Below are positions 31,258 to 42,900 of a stretch of 64,000 nucleotides of DNA, one piece after another. The notes below the pieces were generated by a model that was given only the letters and a program-made list of their open reading frames with translations, was not told the DNA's origin and did not search any database. Every line of letters begins with the position of its first letter. Positions within the stretch are counted from its first letter, which is position 1. The DNA is from Aphrocallistes beatrix (Eukaryota; Porifera; Hexactinellida; Sceptrulophora; Aphrocallistidae), in the NCBI GenBank assembly GCA_963281255.1, contig OY725488.1, positions 11,133,524 to 11,197,523 of the forward strand. The letters run 5' to 3'. The position numbers and the translations under genes were made by a program.

Positions 31258-33980
31258 TTAAAGCCATTTTCAGAATTTTCAAAATCATTTGTCGCTTCCT
31301 TCAATCAATAATTTGGCGTCGCTAGCACTGCCACTAACTCACATTTATAGTTCCATATTATAACACCTCTGTAACGTTTATCTATTCAGTGTCGCTCTAT
31401 TAGAACGAATGCAAAGTACAGTTAGGGAGAGGTGTGAAGTGGTGAGTGTCTCAGAAGTGGAAGCAGAAACTCAGTTTAGTGTACAGTTGATTGTGAAACT
31501 GAAACGAATGATTAAGCTAGTCAATAGTTAGCAGTTCTAAATTCAGATTAGCAACTGACAGCAATGACACATTCTAAATTTAACTTATTATTACCTAATA
31601 GAGGCTATGCTCTATAGCATACTGATCAGCTGTTAGTTCGAGGAGTTTGATAGGTTCAGATTCTGGTTCGGAGAGTTCATTCACATTCAGGTACTTCAGC
31701 TGTGTGAGGGTAGGAATCAGATTTCTGAGAGGTAGACAGGAATTGGAACTCAGTTCACAGTCGTATACGCACAGATGTTTAATGGTAGGATGGAAGAGCA
31801 GACCTCTACACAGACTCAACATTCCTGAGTCAGATAGGGAGACATCTTCAAAGTTCAAATATAGTAAAGAGGTGAGACTGTGAAGTGTCGAGCACCAGAG
31901 AGTGACGTCATCACAACTTATACGAGCATATCGTAGTTTTAACTTTACTAAGTTAGTACAGAACTGCAAACAACGGAGAAATCCATCTAAACTGCTTAAT
32001 CCAATATTCTCTAAATGCCTTAATTCTAATACTCTGATTGAGGCTCTGTTTGAGTCTAGCAGCTGTAGCAGACTGTCTGAGAGGTTGACACGAGTATTCT
32101 GATAATATCCTATATCTAGGTAGGACAGAGTAGAGAGGTGTGTTATGTGAGGTAGAATAGAGTAGTACTCCCATTCTATTTCTCTGAGGTTAGAGAATGT
32201 AGGCAGCAGAGAGAACAGCTGTTGATGGTATTCAGTGGGAATGAAATAGAGGTGTAATCCATTGATGTGTGTGGCAGAGGAAAGAGCTGAAAATAGAACT
32301 TCAAATTCAGAGGTTTTACTGTGACTATACATTAAGTTCTGACAAGTCGAAATCTGATTGGCTAGCAGACTGTAAGTGTCAGGAGGAAATTTATTATTAC
32401 ATAAACGCAGGCCTGATAGAATCTGATTGGCTGAGGAGGAGAATAAGGCTTTAACTGTTTCAGTTTCAGTTAGATTACTACGGAACAAGTTTAAACTTAG
32501 CTTAGTGTTAGACAGCTGAGTGCGTTGGATTGCATTCGCATAAGGGAGAACTTCTGTGTTAGATTTCGAGGATAAATTCAATGCTACACAATCCACAGTG
32601 CATTGTTCAACGGACTCTAATAGATGGAAGAGTTGTTCCGGAGTGACGTATCTTGAATCCACATAAATGAGGTGGATGTGGCTAAGAAGTGGCAGGGATT
32701 CGAGGAAACAGATCCACTCGTTGGGAGTCACAGCACTCAGAATGTACAAACAGATTGATTCAGGCAGGAAACGTCTGCACGCGTTGAAATATATCGAAAT
32801 GGATTCAGAGTTGGATTCACGTAACATGGCGTTCAATTGGAGAAACTTTTCTGTGAATTCACTCCAGCCTGTGTATCCGAATAAATTACCACTTTGAAAC
32901 CTGATTTGGACACATTCAGGAAGTTGGGCGATGGGAACAGGGCGGTGTCACGTGTTTATAAAGGAGATAAAACACATTCATTGACTCGTCGGACAACAGT
33001 CCACACAGGAACCTCACCACCATGCGGAACTGGGAGAACACGTCGTTCGTGTGCACAATGAACCTCACGGACAGACACTGGTCGTGCCATTTCGTGCTAC
33101 GAAGCCAGATGGCGCCAATGAACTCTTGGATGGTCAAATGAGCGAATGACCAAACCTTCGTGAAGTGACCCATCTTTTCCTCCCTCACATATTCATGCAC
33201 CAGACCCAGACAGTGGCTAGTCATTTTCACACTTCCAATTTGCAGTGACACCTTTTTGTCGGAGATCATCTCCCTCATGGCCACGCCCTGGAACGCGATA
33301 CAACCGATCTCGTGCAGACATTCCACAACGCCGCTATCCAGCTCACAGATTTCATTCACTTGGGTCAGCTCATCGAATCCCATTCGGTCCAGCTGTCTCC
33401 GTATCAGGTACAGAGTCAGCTCGTAGTAGAGTTGAGTCAGTGTGTGGATGCGAGCTCCGTCTTCACTTTTGAGCAGGGCAGCGAACAGGGACGCGTTCAC
33501 TGGAATCAGAGACAGCTGTTTCATCTCGTCGTAACGATCGAGGAGACCAGTGCACCGATCGAATAGGGAAGTGTCCTCAAATTGCTTCTCGAAGTACAGG
33601 TCCCTCTGTGCAGGAGAGAACCCCAACACCTGGAAGAAGGTGGAGATGTGGAGGTGGTGCGAAGTCGACACATCTGTCCAGGCGCCAGGCCTGCTGGTCA
33701 GTAGGATGAAGGACCGTGTCAGAGTCTGTCTGGTCAGGAGGAGGAAGAGAAGAGTTTTGTCGAAGGGGACATCTTTCGTGAATTCGTCCAGACTGTCTAC
33801 GATGAGTAGCAGTCCTTCTCCGTCCGTCTCCGTGATGTGTTTCGCCAGTTGTGTCGTCCAACTGGGACCGACTGGTAGACCGAGGCAAAGCCATTGGCAA
33901 ATGAATTCGGTGGTGATTGGGAAACCTGCGTCCACACGCGAAGACTCCATCTCGTGCCACTCTTTCTTCCTGCAGGGGAT
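31258..33980. repeat. segmental duplication, copy 1 (of 54914-57016)
   Basis: Homologous, in the same orientation, to 54914-57016. It begins at ttaaagccattttcagaatt and ends at cctgcaggggat. Copy 2 is shorter by 622 bp because of a deletion at its position 56349-56352. The NACHT part and the 3' flank are nearly identical between copies; the LRR part carries clustered differences. Confidence 0.9.
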
Positions 33981-33981
33981 A
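31595..33981 (-). pseudogene. NLR (NACHT-LRR receptor), 5'-truncated and frameshifted
   Basis: Minus-strand copy of the NLR at 55252-57972. 32916-33981 encodes the NACHT domain from IPCRKKEW onward: Walker B LLLIVDSLDEF, sensor ILLTSRPGAW, then a helical region to LLYKHVTPPC. A one-base shift near 32930-32945 breaks the frame; the next frame continues as LPECVQIRFQ into the LRR domain (31595-32836). The P-loop and N-terminal domain are missing: homology stops at 33981. The LRR part has about 11 units with LxLxx strands (LNLFRSNL, LRLCNNKF, LDIGYY). It keeps the about 207 residues between NACHT and LRR that copy 2 has lost. As it stands it cannot bind nucleotide. Confidence 0.85.
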
Positions 33982-34091
33982 CAAAAATGAGCCAAAATAG
34001 GTCGATATGAAAAGGTTCTACACTGACCTAGCTCTATTGTATCTAGACTAGTAAATAAGAAAATAGCAATAAAGTAAACCGGGGTGGAAAG

Positions 34092-34476
34092 CATCTATGA
34101 TCAGTGCCAATGGCCAGTGGCTATTGTCAGTTTATATCGTCGGTTCCTATGGGTAGCTTCTATGATCAGTGCCAATGTTCAGTGTCTATTGTCAGTTTAT
34201 ATCGTCGGTTCCTATGGGTAGCTTCTATGATCAGTGCCAATGGCCAGTGTCTATTGACAGTTTATATCGTCGGTCCCTATGGGTAGCTTCTATGATCAGT
34301 GCCAATGGCCAGTGGCTATTGTCAGTTTATATCGTCGGTTCCTATGGGTAGCTTCTATGATCAGTGCCAATGGCCAGTGTCTATTGACAGTTTATATCGT
34401 CGGTCCCTATGGATAGCTTCTATGATCAGTGCCAATGGCCAGTGTCTATTGTCAGTTTATATTGTTGGTTCAATAA
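34092..34476. repeat. 65-bp tandem repeat, six copies
   Basis: Unit ctatgatcagtgccaatggc ... tatgggtagctt; starts at about 34095, 34160, 34225, 34290, 34355 and 34420. Copies differ at only a few sites (ggctattg/tctattga). It lies immediately beyond the truncated 5' end of the NLR copy. Confidence 0.92.
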
Positions 34477-35150
34477 TCGAATAAAAGCTGAAAATTCAAA
34501 TTTGATTATATTTACTCATAAAATATTTTTATAATAGTGTTTTTAAAAATAAAACTCTTGTTCAGTTTTCGCTTCACGTTGAAACAAAACAGGGGTTCAA
34601 TTAGCTATTATTTTCAAGCAACAATTTGGTTGATTCTTCGTCGAATTCAGAAGTATACAATTCCATTTTGTTCTAATTAATGGAAGACACATTCCTTTCA
34701 ATGAAGTGAACAGAGACACTTAATACGTGAGATTACAAGTCAGAGCTTTTAGGAATTATTAGTTGGATAATCCAACATGCGGAAATGCACCAAAAAGTCG
34801 ATTTGAAATAATTTTAAAACAAGTGCGCAGCGCAAGCAAGCAAAGCGCGCTTGTTAAAATTATGATTTAACAGCTAATTTTGAAACGATATGATGAGCAT
34901 AGCAATATATTGTGAAATTGAAACAGTTTAAATATTATATTTATAGAATTCAGTCTATAACTCACTTGAAATGTAAAGCTTGAAGTAGTTCTATCTTCAA
35001 ATTAGCGTTTGTTTAGTTTATATTTGAGTTCTGCTGATTAGAGTATTTTGTTCTGGATCCAACTCATTTACAGCTATTTATATACTCTCTCCCTATGCTA
35101 CACACCATCCACTCGAGTGGATTGAACCTTGTTAAGTTGAATGTTAATGT
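34477..35150. other. intergenic
   Basis: AT-rich. 34803-34858 carries a gcgcagcgcaagcaagc / gcgcgcttg segment that recurs at 41920-41945 and 58838-58862 (caagcgcgcttcgcttgctt), a dispersed repeat end. No gene was seen. Confidence 0.4.
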
Positions 35151-35230
35151 GGTTATTCTCGTGCCACCTCTTCTACGAAGCAATTGATGATAACGTGGAG
35201 ATGGCACTAGTTGTGTCGTGTGGTTGTTTA

Positions 35231-36564
35231 CTAGGACGTTCAATAAGTCTTGCGGGTCATGGTATATTTCGCAGACTATAATAGTAAACTAATCAGTTTT
35301 CATCTATAACACAACCTTATATCTTAGCTTGATTTACTGAAAATCTTAGCTTGATTGAATGAAAATTACAAATTTCTGATCAATTTATTCACACATCATT
35401 TCAACATACTGGTAAAATTATGGCTTCCAAGGATGACAATTTTAATCTGAAATGGAGAGCTTACATTGAGTTTCGCACAAAACTCCGCATCCAGCCGGTA
35501 CTCATCTACAACGAGTTGCAGGAGGTATTGTGCATGGACTGCCCTTTCAGATCAACGGTTGAGCGATGGGCTGCACGATTTCAGTCTGGAAATACAGACG
35601 TGTCAGATCTACCTCGATCTGGGAGACCGGTGTCCGTCAGCACCCCAGAGAATGTTGCTCTAATCGAGAGCAAAGTCAGGGAAGATAAGTGTATAACAAT
35701 CGAGCAGTTAGAGCAGAGTATGGAGATTTCATCGGGGGCCATTCATTCCATTCTGACTACTCAGCTTGGTTTCCGATCCATTCGCGGTAAGTGGGTCCCA
35801 CATAACCTCGGCGATCAACAAAAGCTCGCACGTGTAAAGACTGCCAAGAAACTCCTGGAAACCTATGACGGTTGTGATCCTAGACGCCTAGCTGAAGTTA
35901 TAACCGGGGATGAGACTTGGGTCTATTATTCAACCCCTTACAGCAAGTATAAAATGCGATCATGGGTGAGAGGGGACGAAAGACCGGCCCAAATGCCTAG
36001 GCCCGACTTCAGAAAACCGAAGGTCATGTACCCGATTTTCTTCAATAGTAGTGGAATAGTCTTGCAAATACCTTCTGAAAGTGGTAAAACAGTAAACGCA
36101 ACGTTTTTTACAAAGAAAGTACTTCCAAACCTAATCAAAAACGCGGAAGAGCTCCGAGCCAAGGCTAAAACGAGGGGAATAAAATTATTGATAGATAATG
36201 CTAGCTCCCATACAGCCAAGCTCACTAAAAATTTATTGGAATCAGAGGGGTTAAATTTACTTCCCCACCCACCCTACTCACCAGACCTAGCTCCCTGTTA
36301 TTTTTGGCTATTCCCCAAGCTCAAAATCTACCTTCGGGCAGGGAACTTGAGCCGAAACAAACCCTCGGGTCGGCCCTGTACCACTGCTTCAAATCCATCC
36401 CCGAAGAAGAGTACAGAAATGCATTCATAAAGTAGGTGGAAAGATTGAAACGCTGTGTAGAATTAGGAGGGGGGTATTTCGAATATATAATACATTGAAA
36501 CATATTCTATGACATTTATTTATTATTTTATGGTATGACCCGCAAGACTTTTTGAATGCCCTAG
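35231..36564 (+). mobile_element. mariner-type transposon, inactive
   Basis: Ends CTAGGACGTTCAATAAGTC and (inverse) CTAGGGCATTCAAAAAGTC, both followed by ttgcgggtcat. TA duplications at 35229-35230 and 36565-36566 were fixed by comparison with the empty site in the duplicate near 38205. It is 1334 bp and contains a defective transposase. Confidence 0.9.
35420..36490 (+). pseudogene. mariner transposase with dead catalytic site
   Basis: From the ATG at 35420 (MASKDDNFNLKWRAYIEFRT) the N-terminal HTH region, GDETWVYYS and LLIDNASSHTA are intact. The third catalytic Asp, expected in SPDLAPCDFWLFP, is Tyr (APCYFWLFP). After about 36330 the frame shifts; the other frame keeps LYHCFKSIPEEEYRNAFI, then has an internal TAG, then VERLKRCVELGGGYFE. 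It therefore has three independent lesions. Confidence 0.9.
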
Positions 36565-36758
36565 TACTAGCATCCACAAGATCAACTCATCCAAACGCTA
36601 CTAATCTTACATCATATGATTTGTAAGTAAAACTGTCTTACAGCACAATATTGAACTAAAGAACAGTAAACAACAACATGTTATTGATAAGTTCAGAGGG
36701 ATTTGTCTAAGAGTCATTTAGTAACCAAGTTTGGAAGATAATTAACCAATCAAATTAT

Positions 36759-37372
36759 ACACCAACCGGACAGTATTTCAACACTTGATTCTTTCCCATA
36801 TAAATAATACCAAAATGGGTCTATTCATGAAGAGAGTTACTTCTAAACGTTATGGGATACAGCTAATCGGATTCCAGATTCGAATAATATACATTCGAAT
36901 TAGTCAGAGTGGAAATTTTCTAATTACTCATTCCTTTCTAACTTTTTGTAATTATCAATCAGTGCCACCTTGTGTCACATACATCCATTTTGACCACTAT
37001 ACATGATGGCAATGAATTAACTATGGTGGCTCAGGCTGATAAGATTGTTCATTGAGTTTATTAATTTATTAGTTATGTTCAACTATGACTAAATCGAATG
37101 TGTAGATTACGAATCTGAAATCAGATTTTCAATATCTCTTAGGCGACAAAAAGACGAGCAGAACTACCGCAATGGAGTTACTAAATTAAGTTTTTCGTTT
37201 CATGGAACAAGCATCAATCAAAACAAACATGGAGTAGTGTCTGTCAAGTCCAGAAACCTCACAACACTGTCTCCAGACCAAACTACACGTGTCCTGAACT
37301 CATTGGCAGCTTACTTAATAAATTTAAATTTCTAATAATGATAAACTAATCATAAATAGAATCTCCAGCAAG
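36759..37372. other. intergenic with a MITE fragment
   Basis: 36766-36990 (ccggacagtatttcaacact; gggtctattcatgaagagag) matches, in inverse, 58425-58585 and the ends of 53171-53609. No gene was seen. Confidence 0.45.
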
Positions 37373-37380
37373 TTCTATAC

Positions 37381-37500
37381 CAGTTGCTGGGTCCATGGAC
37401 CCTTAGTGGTCCACGGAAGATATCAGGTGTCTACAGGATCCGAAATTTACATTGTGGTCAATAGGAGGGATCCACAGCCAAAAAAGGTTGAAAACCGCTG
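37381..37500. mobile_element. hAT-like MITE, 120 bp
   Basis: 8-bp target duplication ttctatac at 37373-37380 and 37501-37508. The left end is CAGTTGCTGGG; the right end (inverse) is CAGCGGTTTTCAACC, a hAT-style terminus. Confidence 0.8.
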
Positions 37501-37695
37501 TTCTATACACTTCCTAATCCTATCAGGAATCAAATAATAGCTAGCACCGAGGCTCAATGGAATAATAGGAAGGTAGAAGGATATACAGTATGGCGATACT
37601 AAATATAGCAAGTCAAGAATAACATCATAAGGTGCCAATAATTTCTGGACACCCTGTAAGTATGACAGCCACTGAGAATCAACATCGGTTCCACA

Positions 37696-37882
37696 CAGGC
37701 TTTCACCCAGCTTTCCAAAGTCATACGTCTAAATGGATGTCACCATTTTTCTACGCGCATAGACTCATTTTTATAAATGTTTTACGCTGCGCGCCTAGCC
37801 CCAAAAATCATACGCCTAATTATGATCCATGGGATCAAATACGCGCTTCTAGGTGCGCCCAGTACGCCTGGATGAAAGCCTG
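37696..37882. mobile_element. hAT-like MITE, copy A
   Basis: Ends CAGGCTTTCACCCAG / CAGGCTTTCATCCAG (inverse). A perfect 8-bp duplication gttccaca lies on both sides. Inverted relative to the copy at 39656-39854. Confidence 0.88.
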
Positions 37883-38125
37883 GTTCCACATATAAAATCA
37901 AATAAGAATAAAATGTAATTAAGAGATGATGAGCGACTGATTTCTATTTTTAGGTCAGTGAATTATTTTAGAACAGAAAAGAGGACACAACTATTTTCAG
38001 TGAAAAAAGAATGACGTAATATTTTTGTTTTCAAATAACTTTGCTTGAAATAAAAGAGAAACTCACTCATACGTGAATATATCCACTCCAACTAATCGAG
38101 TGGTGGAGATTGGAACTCGTAAGTT

Positions 38126-38401
38126 GGTTATTCTCGTGCCACCTCTTCTACGAAGCAATTGATGATAACGTGGAGATGGCACTAGTTGTGTCGTGTGGTT
38201 GTTTACTAGCATCCACAAGATCAACTCATCCAAACGCTACTAATCTTACATCATATGATTTGTAAGTAAAACTGTCTTACAGCACAATATTGAACTAAAG
38301 AGCAGTGCACAACAACATGTTATTGATAAGTTCAGAGGGATTTGTCTAAGAGTCATGCGTATCAGTGACAAGGTTTGGAGATAATTAACTAATCAAATTG
38401 T
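38126..38401. repeat. local duplication, empty copy
   Basis: Matches 35151-35230 joined to 36565-36758, without the mariner. It reads gtttactagcatcc at the insertion point. Confidence 0.9.
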
Positions 38402-38735
38402 GTCGGTTGACATTAAGTAAAAGAATCAAGATAACCAAGTTGGTAGATGAGAAACTTTCTAGATGGAAGTTAGTGTCGACTCACCATTGACAGCTAATAT
38501 TGGCTTGGTAAATTCCATTGGGATTAGACCAATTCTAGCTATGGTCCCCGCATGAGAAGTTACGATTAGCACAATATCAACCCAAACTTTACTCTATATG
38601 TGGTAAGAAATTAAAAGTCTATCTAATTTCAAACATTTTGTATGATGTGACACTTATTATTTAGAGTTTGCCTAAATGAATTAAGAGTCCTCCTTCCTGA
38701 AATTGATCATATTTTCCTGATCCCTTTGCCTAAAT

Positions 38736-38925
38736 GAATGAAAATGGCCCCCAGGACCAAAATTCCATAGAAAATTGGTCCATAGTAGGACCCAATTTTC
38801 CTTGAAAAAAATGGTCCCCCGGACCAAAATTCCATGGAAAATTGATCCATAGTAGGACCAAAATTTTCAGGGGAGGACCAATTTTCCATGAAAAAATTGG
38901 TCCCCCGGACCAAGATTTTCCTGAC
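38736..38925. repeat. internally repeated, self-complementary GGACCAAAATT block
   Basis: Units such as ggaccaaaattccatggaaaattgatcc and aattttccatgaaaaaattggtcc alternate, giving several hairpin-forming inverted repeats separated by ccccagga / tcccccgga. Confidence 0.65.
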
Positions 38926-38939
38926 TCCACTAAGTTCTG

Positions 38940-39070
38940 ACCTCAGACGAAGATGTCGTCTCATCATCGAATTATGACGTCATTGTCACCTTTTAAAATA
39001 GACATTTCAGTTTTTGGATTATAACTAAGCCATTTTAGGTGATAGATGGCTGAAATTTTAATAGAATGTT
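38940..39070. repeat. dispersed repeat, matches 42410-42527
   Basis: The segment tcatcatcgaattatgacgt ... ttttaatagaatgt is shared with 42440-42524. In the second copy a long-TIR element follows at TA. Confidence 0.6.
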
Positions 39071-39314
39071 TATATTATCAAATATCGATATACAGCTATT
39101 GTTGTTACCTAGGGAAAAGAAAATCTCGGATTATAGTGGATGATAAATGTAATTGGGATATATATTTATACTCAATTAACATAATTTTGGGTTTAGTTGT
39201 AACCTATAAGTTTGTGTGGAGTCCTGCCATACCTCAGCTTCCTCCACTGCTCCACTGCCCAGCACCACAGCCCCACAGACTCCAAACCTGGGGGGTTGGC
39301 CATGTGTGCAAATG

Positions 39315-39495
39315 CATACATGCCAACCGTCCCGTTTTTTCACCCTTTTCTTGAGCTAATTTTCACGAGTTTCCCGTTTTCATATGAAATTTCTCCTATG
39401 TCACGCTTTTTAAAAAAAATTCCAGACAATACTTTTCTATTGCTGCCGCCATGCGCGAATTCAACACTACTTTTTTCATGCCTCAAATTGGCATG
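39315..39495. mobile_element. CATACATGCCAAC-type MITE
   Basis: Ends catacatgccaac and (inverse) gtcatgccaat; interior cccgttttttcaccc and gaattcaacact. Other copies: 40168-40236 (partial), 45157-45301, 47705-47894, 59901-60071. Confidence 0.65.
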
Positions 39496-39655
39496 ACAGT
39501 CACCATTTTTTTCTCACCCGGGTTTTTCTTATTTTCACAGTATTTCTGGTGTAAATAATCCAAATATGCGTATACGTTGCTTTCCATCGTTTTTGTATCT
39601 GTAAAGAAGTAAGAAAAAACCGGTTTCGACTTTATGCAATGGCTTGCATTTACAG

Positions 39656-39854
39656 CAGGCTTTCATCCAGGCGTACTGGGGGCGCCTAGTGGCGCGTATT
39701 TGATCCCATGGATCATAATTAGGCATATGATTTTGGGGATAGGCGCGCGACATAAAACATATATAAAATTGCTATATAAAAATGAGTCTAGGCGCGTTGA
39801 AAAATGGTGACGTCCATTTAGGCGTATGACTTTGGAAAGCTGGATGAAACCCTG
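39656..39854. mobile_element. hAT-like MITE, copy B
   Basis: Same family as 37696-37882 but in opposite orientation; ends CAGGCTTTCATCCAGG / CAGGGTTTCATCCAG. Perfect 8-bp duplication atttacag (39648-39655, 39855-39862). Confidence 0.88.
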
Positions 39855-39940
39855 ATTTACAGTATACACCAGCTAGGTAGGTAGGTAGAGTATATGGCTG
39901 AGGTAGGAGGAGAAGAGAGTAAGTTCTCTCTTCGGAGCAG

Positions 39941-42900
39941 AGAGAGATTCTAGCCAAGCAAGGGAGAGAGTTTGTCTCCAGACGCAGACAGAAACAGCTG
40001 AGAGGTGTGAAGGAGTCAGCTGACTGGACCGCTGCTGTCCAATCAGAAGTGGAGAAGAGGTTAGGAGAACTGAACGAGAGTCACGCGAGAGAAATTGAAG
40101 ATATCAGAGCTAAAGGTGAGTTCAAGTATCATATTAGTCCCATTGTTAAACGTTGTTAATTTCTTCTAGTGTCCCGTTTTTACATGAAATTTTACGATTA
40201 TGTCCCACTTTCATCATGGCTCAAGTTGGCATGTATGAAACTTGTTCTTGTGTCTAGTGTAGTGATGTTTCTTAGATAATCTAACCAGATTCCATTCCTG
40301 TTTAAACCATTCTTCTCCGAATAATTAACTTCTATTAATTCAGTTTCTAATGAAATCATTTATTTGCGTCTTGATATATAAGATTATGAAGATGAATATA
40401 TGTGTGCATACTGTAGCATAGATTTATCTGCTAGGCTTTAGGAGAGGAAGAGAAGTCGAGAGAGCTGTCCCTCTTATCAGAAGAGCTGACCAAGCAGTAC
40501 AAGTACCACGTAGAGCAGCTGGAAGCGAGGCTACAGCTGTCCAATGAGAGTGGCGGGAGTGACGAGGTGGTGGGAGGGTTTGCGGCGTACAAGGCCAGAG
40601 TGGAGCAGCAGGCGAGTGAGCAGGTGCAGCAGTACTACCAGCAGTACAGAGCTGAGCTGCAGCAGCTGCAGTGCGAAGTGGATAGGACCAGCGAGGAGAG
40701 AGATGTGGTGAGTTCAGCACAGGACAGCCTCCGTAGGCTTGATGGTAATCCGACACTTCCTCCCCGAACTTTTGTCTCGTTAGAGACTAAAATGAACGGC
40801 ACTAATTTGTAAGGAACGGAAAGTGAGACTTTTGGAGTGGACTATGTTTGAAAAAAAGGTGAAAATGAAGCATTTTGATTGAGAAATCACTAGGTGCGAA
40901 AAGGGCATCTTAGAGAACGAAAATTCCATGACGAAATGTCCGAGCGACGAAGTGTCCGCCGTTAAGGCTTGATTGGGCCAAGGCTCTATCGAAGGATATT
41001 ATCTTGGGATCGCGGAATTTGACCAACGCTTAATTAGGAATTAAACCAACAAGTATGATGTTAGGAATCAGACCATCCGTTTTTGCCGAGTAGGAATTTG
41101 ACCAACGGTTGTTTTTATTTCAAAAGGGGCAGCGGAATAAGATCAACGTTTAGGTAGGAATTTGGCCAACTAGCGTGATGCTAGGAGTTATACCAACGTT
41201 TTTTTAATTTGGTAATTAGACCAACGCAGAGGTAGGAATTAGGAATTTTTATAAAATTCTCGTGCCTGGAGTTTTTGAGTTTTTTCTCTGTAAGTGTCGA
41301 AGAGTTTTGAATTCGAAATGATAGAAGAGGAAGATATCCTATTTTAAGGTTCTACTTTTTCTGTGAACACTTTTAGGGGGTTGGGACTATTTAATTCCTA
41401 TTTTGACCTGACTATATATATATAAAGATTCCTATGTAATATCAACTCGGTTAGTAGGTACTTTTTTCCGCTTCCCGGAGGTGTACTCTTATCCGAGTTC
41501 TACTGTGTACATAATTCAATTAGTGTACTTCTTGTTAGGCGTTGGAGAGTGAGAGACAGCTGACATCTCGAGTAGAGGGACTGGAGGCTAGGTCTGCTGC
41601 GGGAGGAAGGAGTGGGGACTGGGAGCGAGAGAGAGTGTCTCTGTTGCAGAGACTGCAGGAGGCAGAGACTAAGGTGTCAGGGCTGGAGAGAATGCTGGCT
41701 GAGAGGGGAAGAGAGGTGGATGCTCTGGCAGAGGAGAGAGAGGAGAACAGAGAGATTCTGGCGAGTAGAGAGAAAGAAAAACTGGTGCGTTCATGATAGA
41801 AATATACAAATAATTTATCTCCCATGAAATACAGTAGAACTCGGTTAGTACTCGGATAATACGTTCTTCGGTTTAGTACGTACTCATTTCTTTGAACCAA
41901 AATCCATCTATGATTTAGACAAGCGCGCTTCGCTTGCTTTCGCGGCTTATGGACACTGTGTGTCTGCAGAGTCGCCCTGCGGGCGCCTGAAGTTACTCAA
42001 TCTAACCTATTTCGGGATTAATTTTATTAATTTTATATAATTATTGTAACAAAGGGTAACAAATAATTTCTCATATGGATCCGAATATATAATATTCGAA
42101 ATCTACAGCACTAAAAACCCCATGTCACCCGTTTAAAGCAAGTTTCTAGCATATTTTTGAAATTTGTTTACTTTATTAGTGTTTAGGAGCGTGAAAATCC
42201 TAATACCTAATTTACCCGATATTATAATGTTATTTATCGATTTAGGCGTATGAAAATTTAGGAATTTTGGATTAGGAGCGTATCTCTGGCTGGCTGTATA
42301 ATACCCTGGTGTATATATACGTATATATCTGTAACGAATTGATTGAAGAAACTGTCAGGCGTAGAAAGTTGATTTTTGGCATGTGGGAGTCTTTTGGCTA
42401 TGGCTCCACTAATTTCTGACTTCAGACCAAAATGTCGACTCATCATTGAATTATAACGTCATTTTCAATTTTTCGATTATAACTCCATTTTAGGTGATAG
42501 AAGGCTCAAATTTTAATAGAATGTGTACAGGGTGTCAATTAAGTTCGGTTACAAGCTTCATTTGGTATAAAATTTCTTATACTCAAGCGATCTTAGTTAT
42601 TATGGTCCTTATAGATTGTAATTCGAATATTTTCAATGATTTTAAAAGCTTTTTAGATTCTATGACTTAGAAATGTGTTTTGTATGGCGAGTTTTGAGAA
42701 AAAAAATGTGTCCTGGCACGCAGCGAAAATCGTGAATCAGGGCCCACTGCTTTTCAAGTTATCTTCCCAGAGTCTTCTAATTCTAGGAAAAATTAGCTCA
42801 CACATTTTCCTCGAACACTCTAAATTTGTAGAAATATAGGATGTTCAGATCAGTGCATTTTGAAGACCAATTGAATCAGATTTTTATGTGATGTGAAAAA

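Larger units (their letters stand above)
35151..36758. repeat. local duplication, filled copy (of 38126-38401)
   Basis: 35151-35230 and 36565-36758 together match 38126-38401 base for base with few changes (ggttattctcgtgccacctc ... aagagtcat). The mariner at 35231-36564 is inserted in this copy only. Confidence 0.9.

Noticed and set aside
31595..32836. Diversity-generating retroelement acting on the LRR region
   Set aside because: No reverse transcriptase or template repeat was seen in the window, and changes are not confined to adenines of one strand; the clustered variation is reported without this mechanism.
33550..33990. Long open frames antisense to the NLR NACHT region (also at 56585-56932)
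   Set aside because: They mirror the coding strand of a conserved NACHT domain and have no independent domain; the same shadow appears in both copies.
34104..34484. Three overlapping open frames encoding a repeated peptide
   Set aside because: They are produced by the 65-bp tandem array, whose unit is not a multiple of three; the repeated peptide is an artefact of the unit lacking stops.
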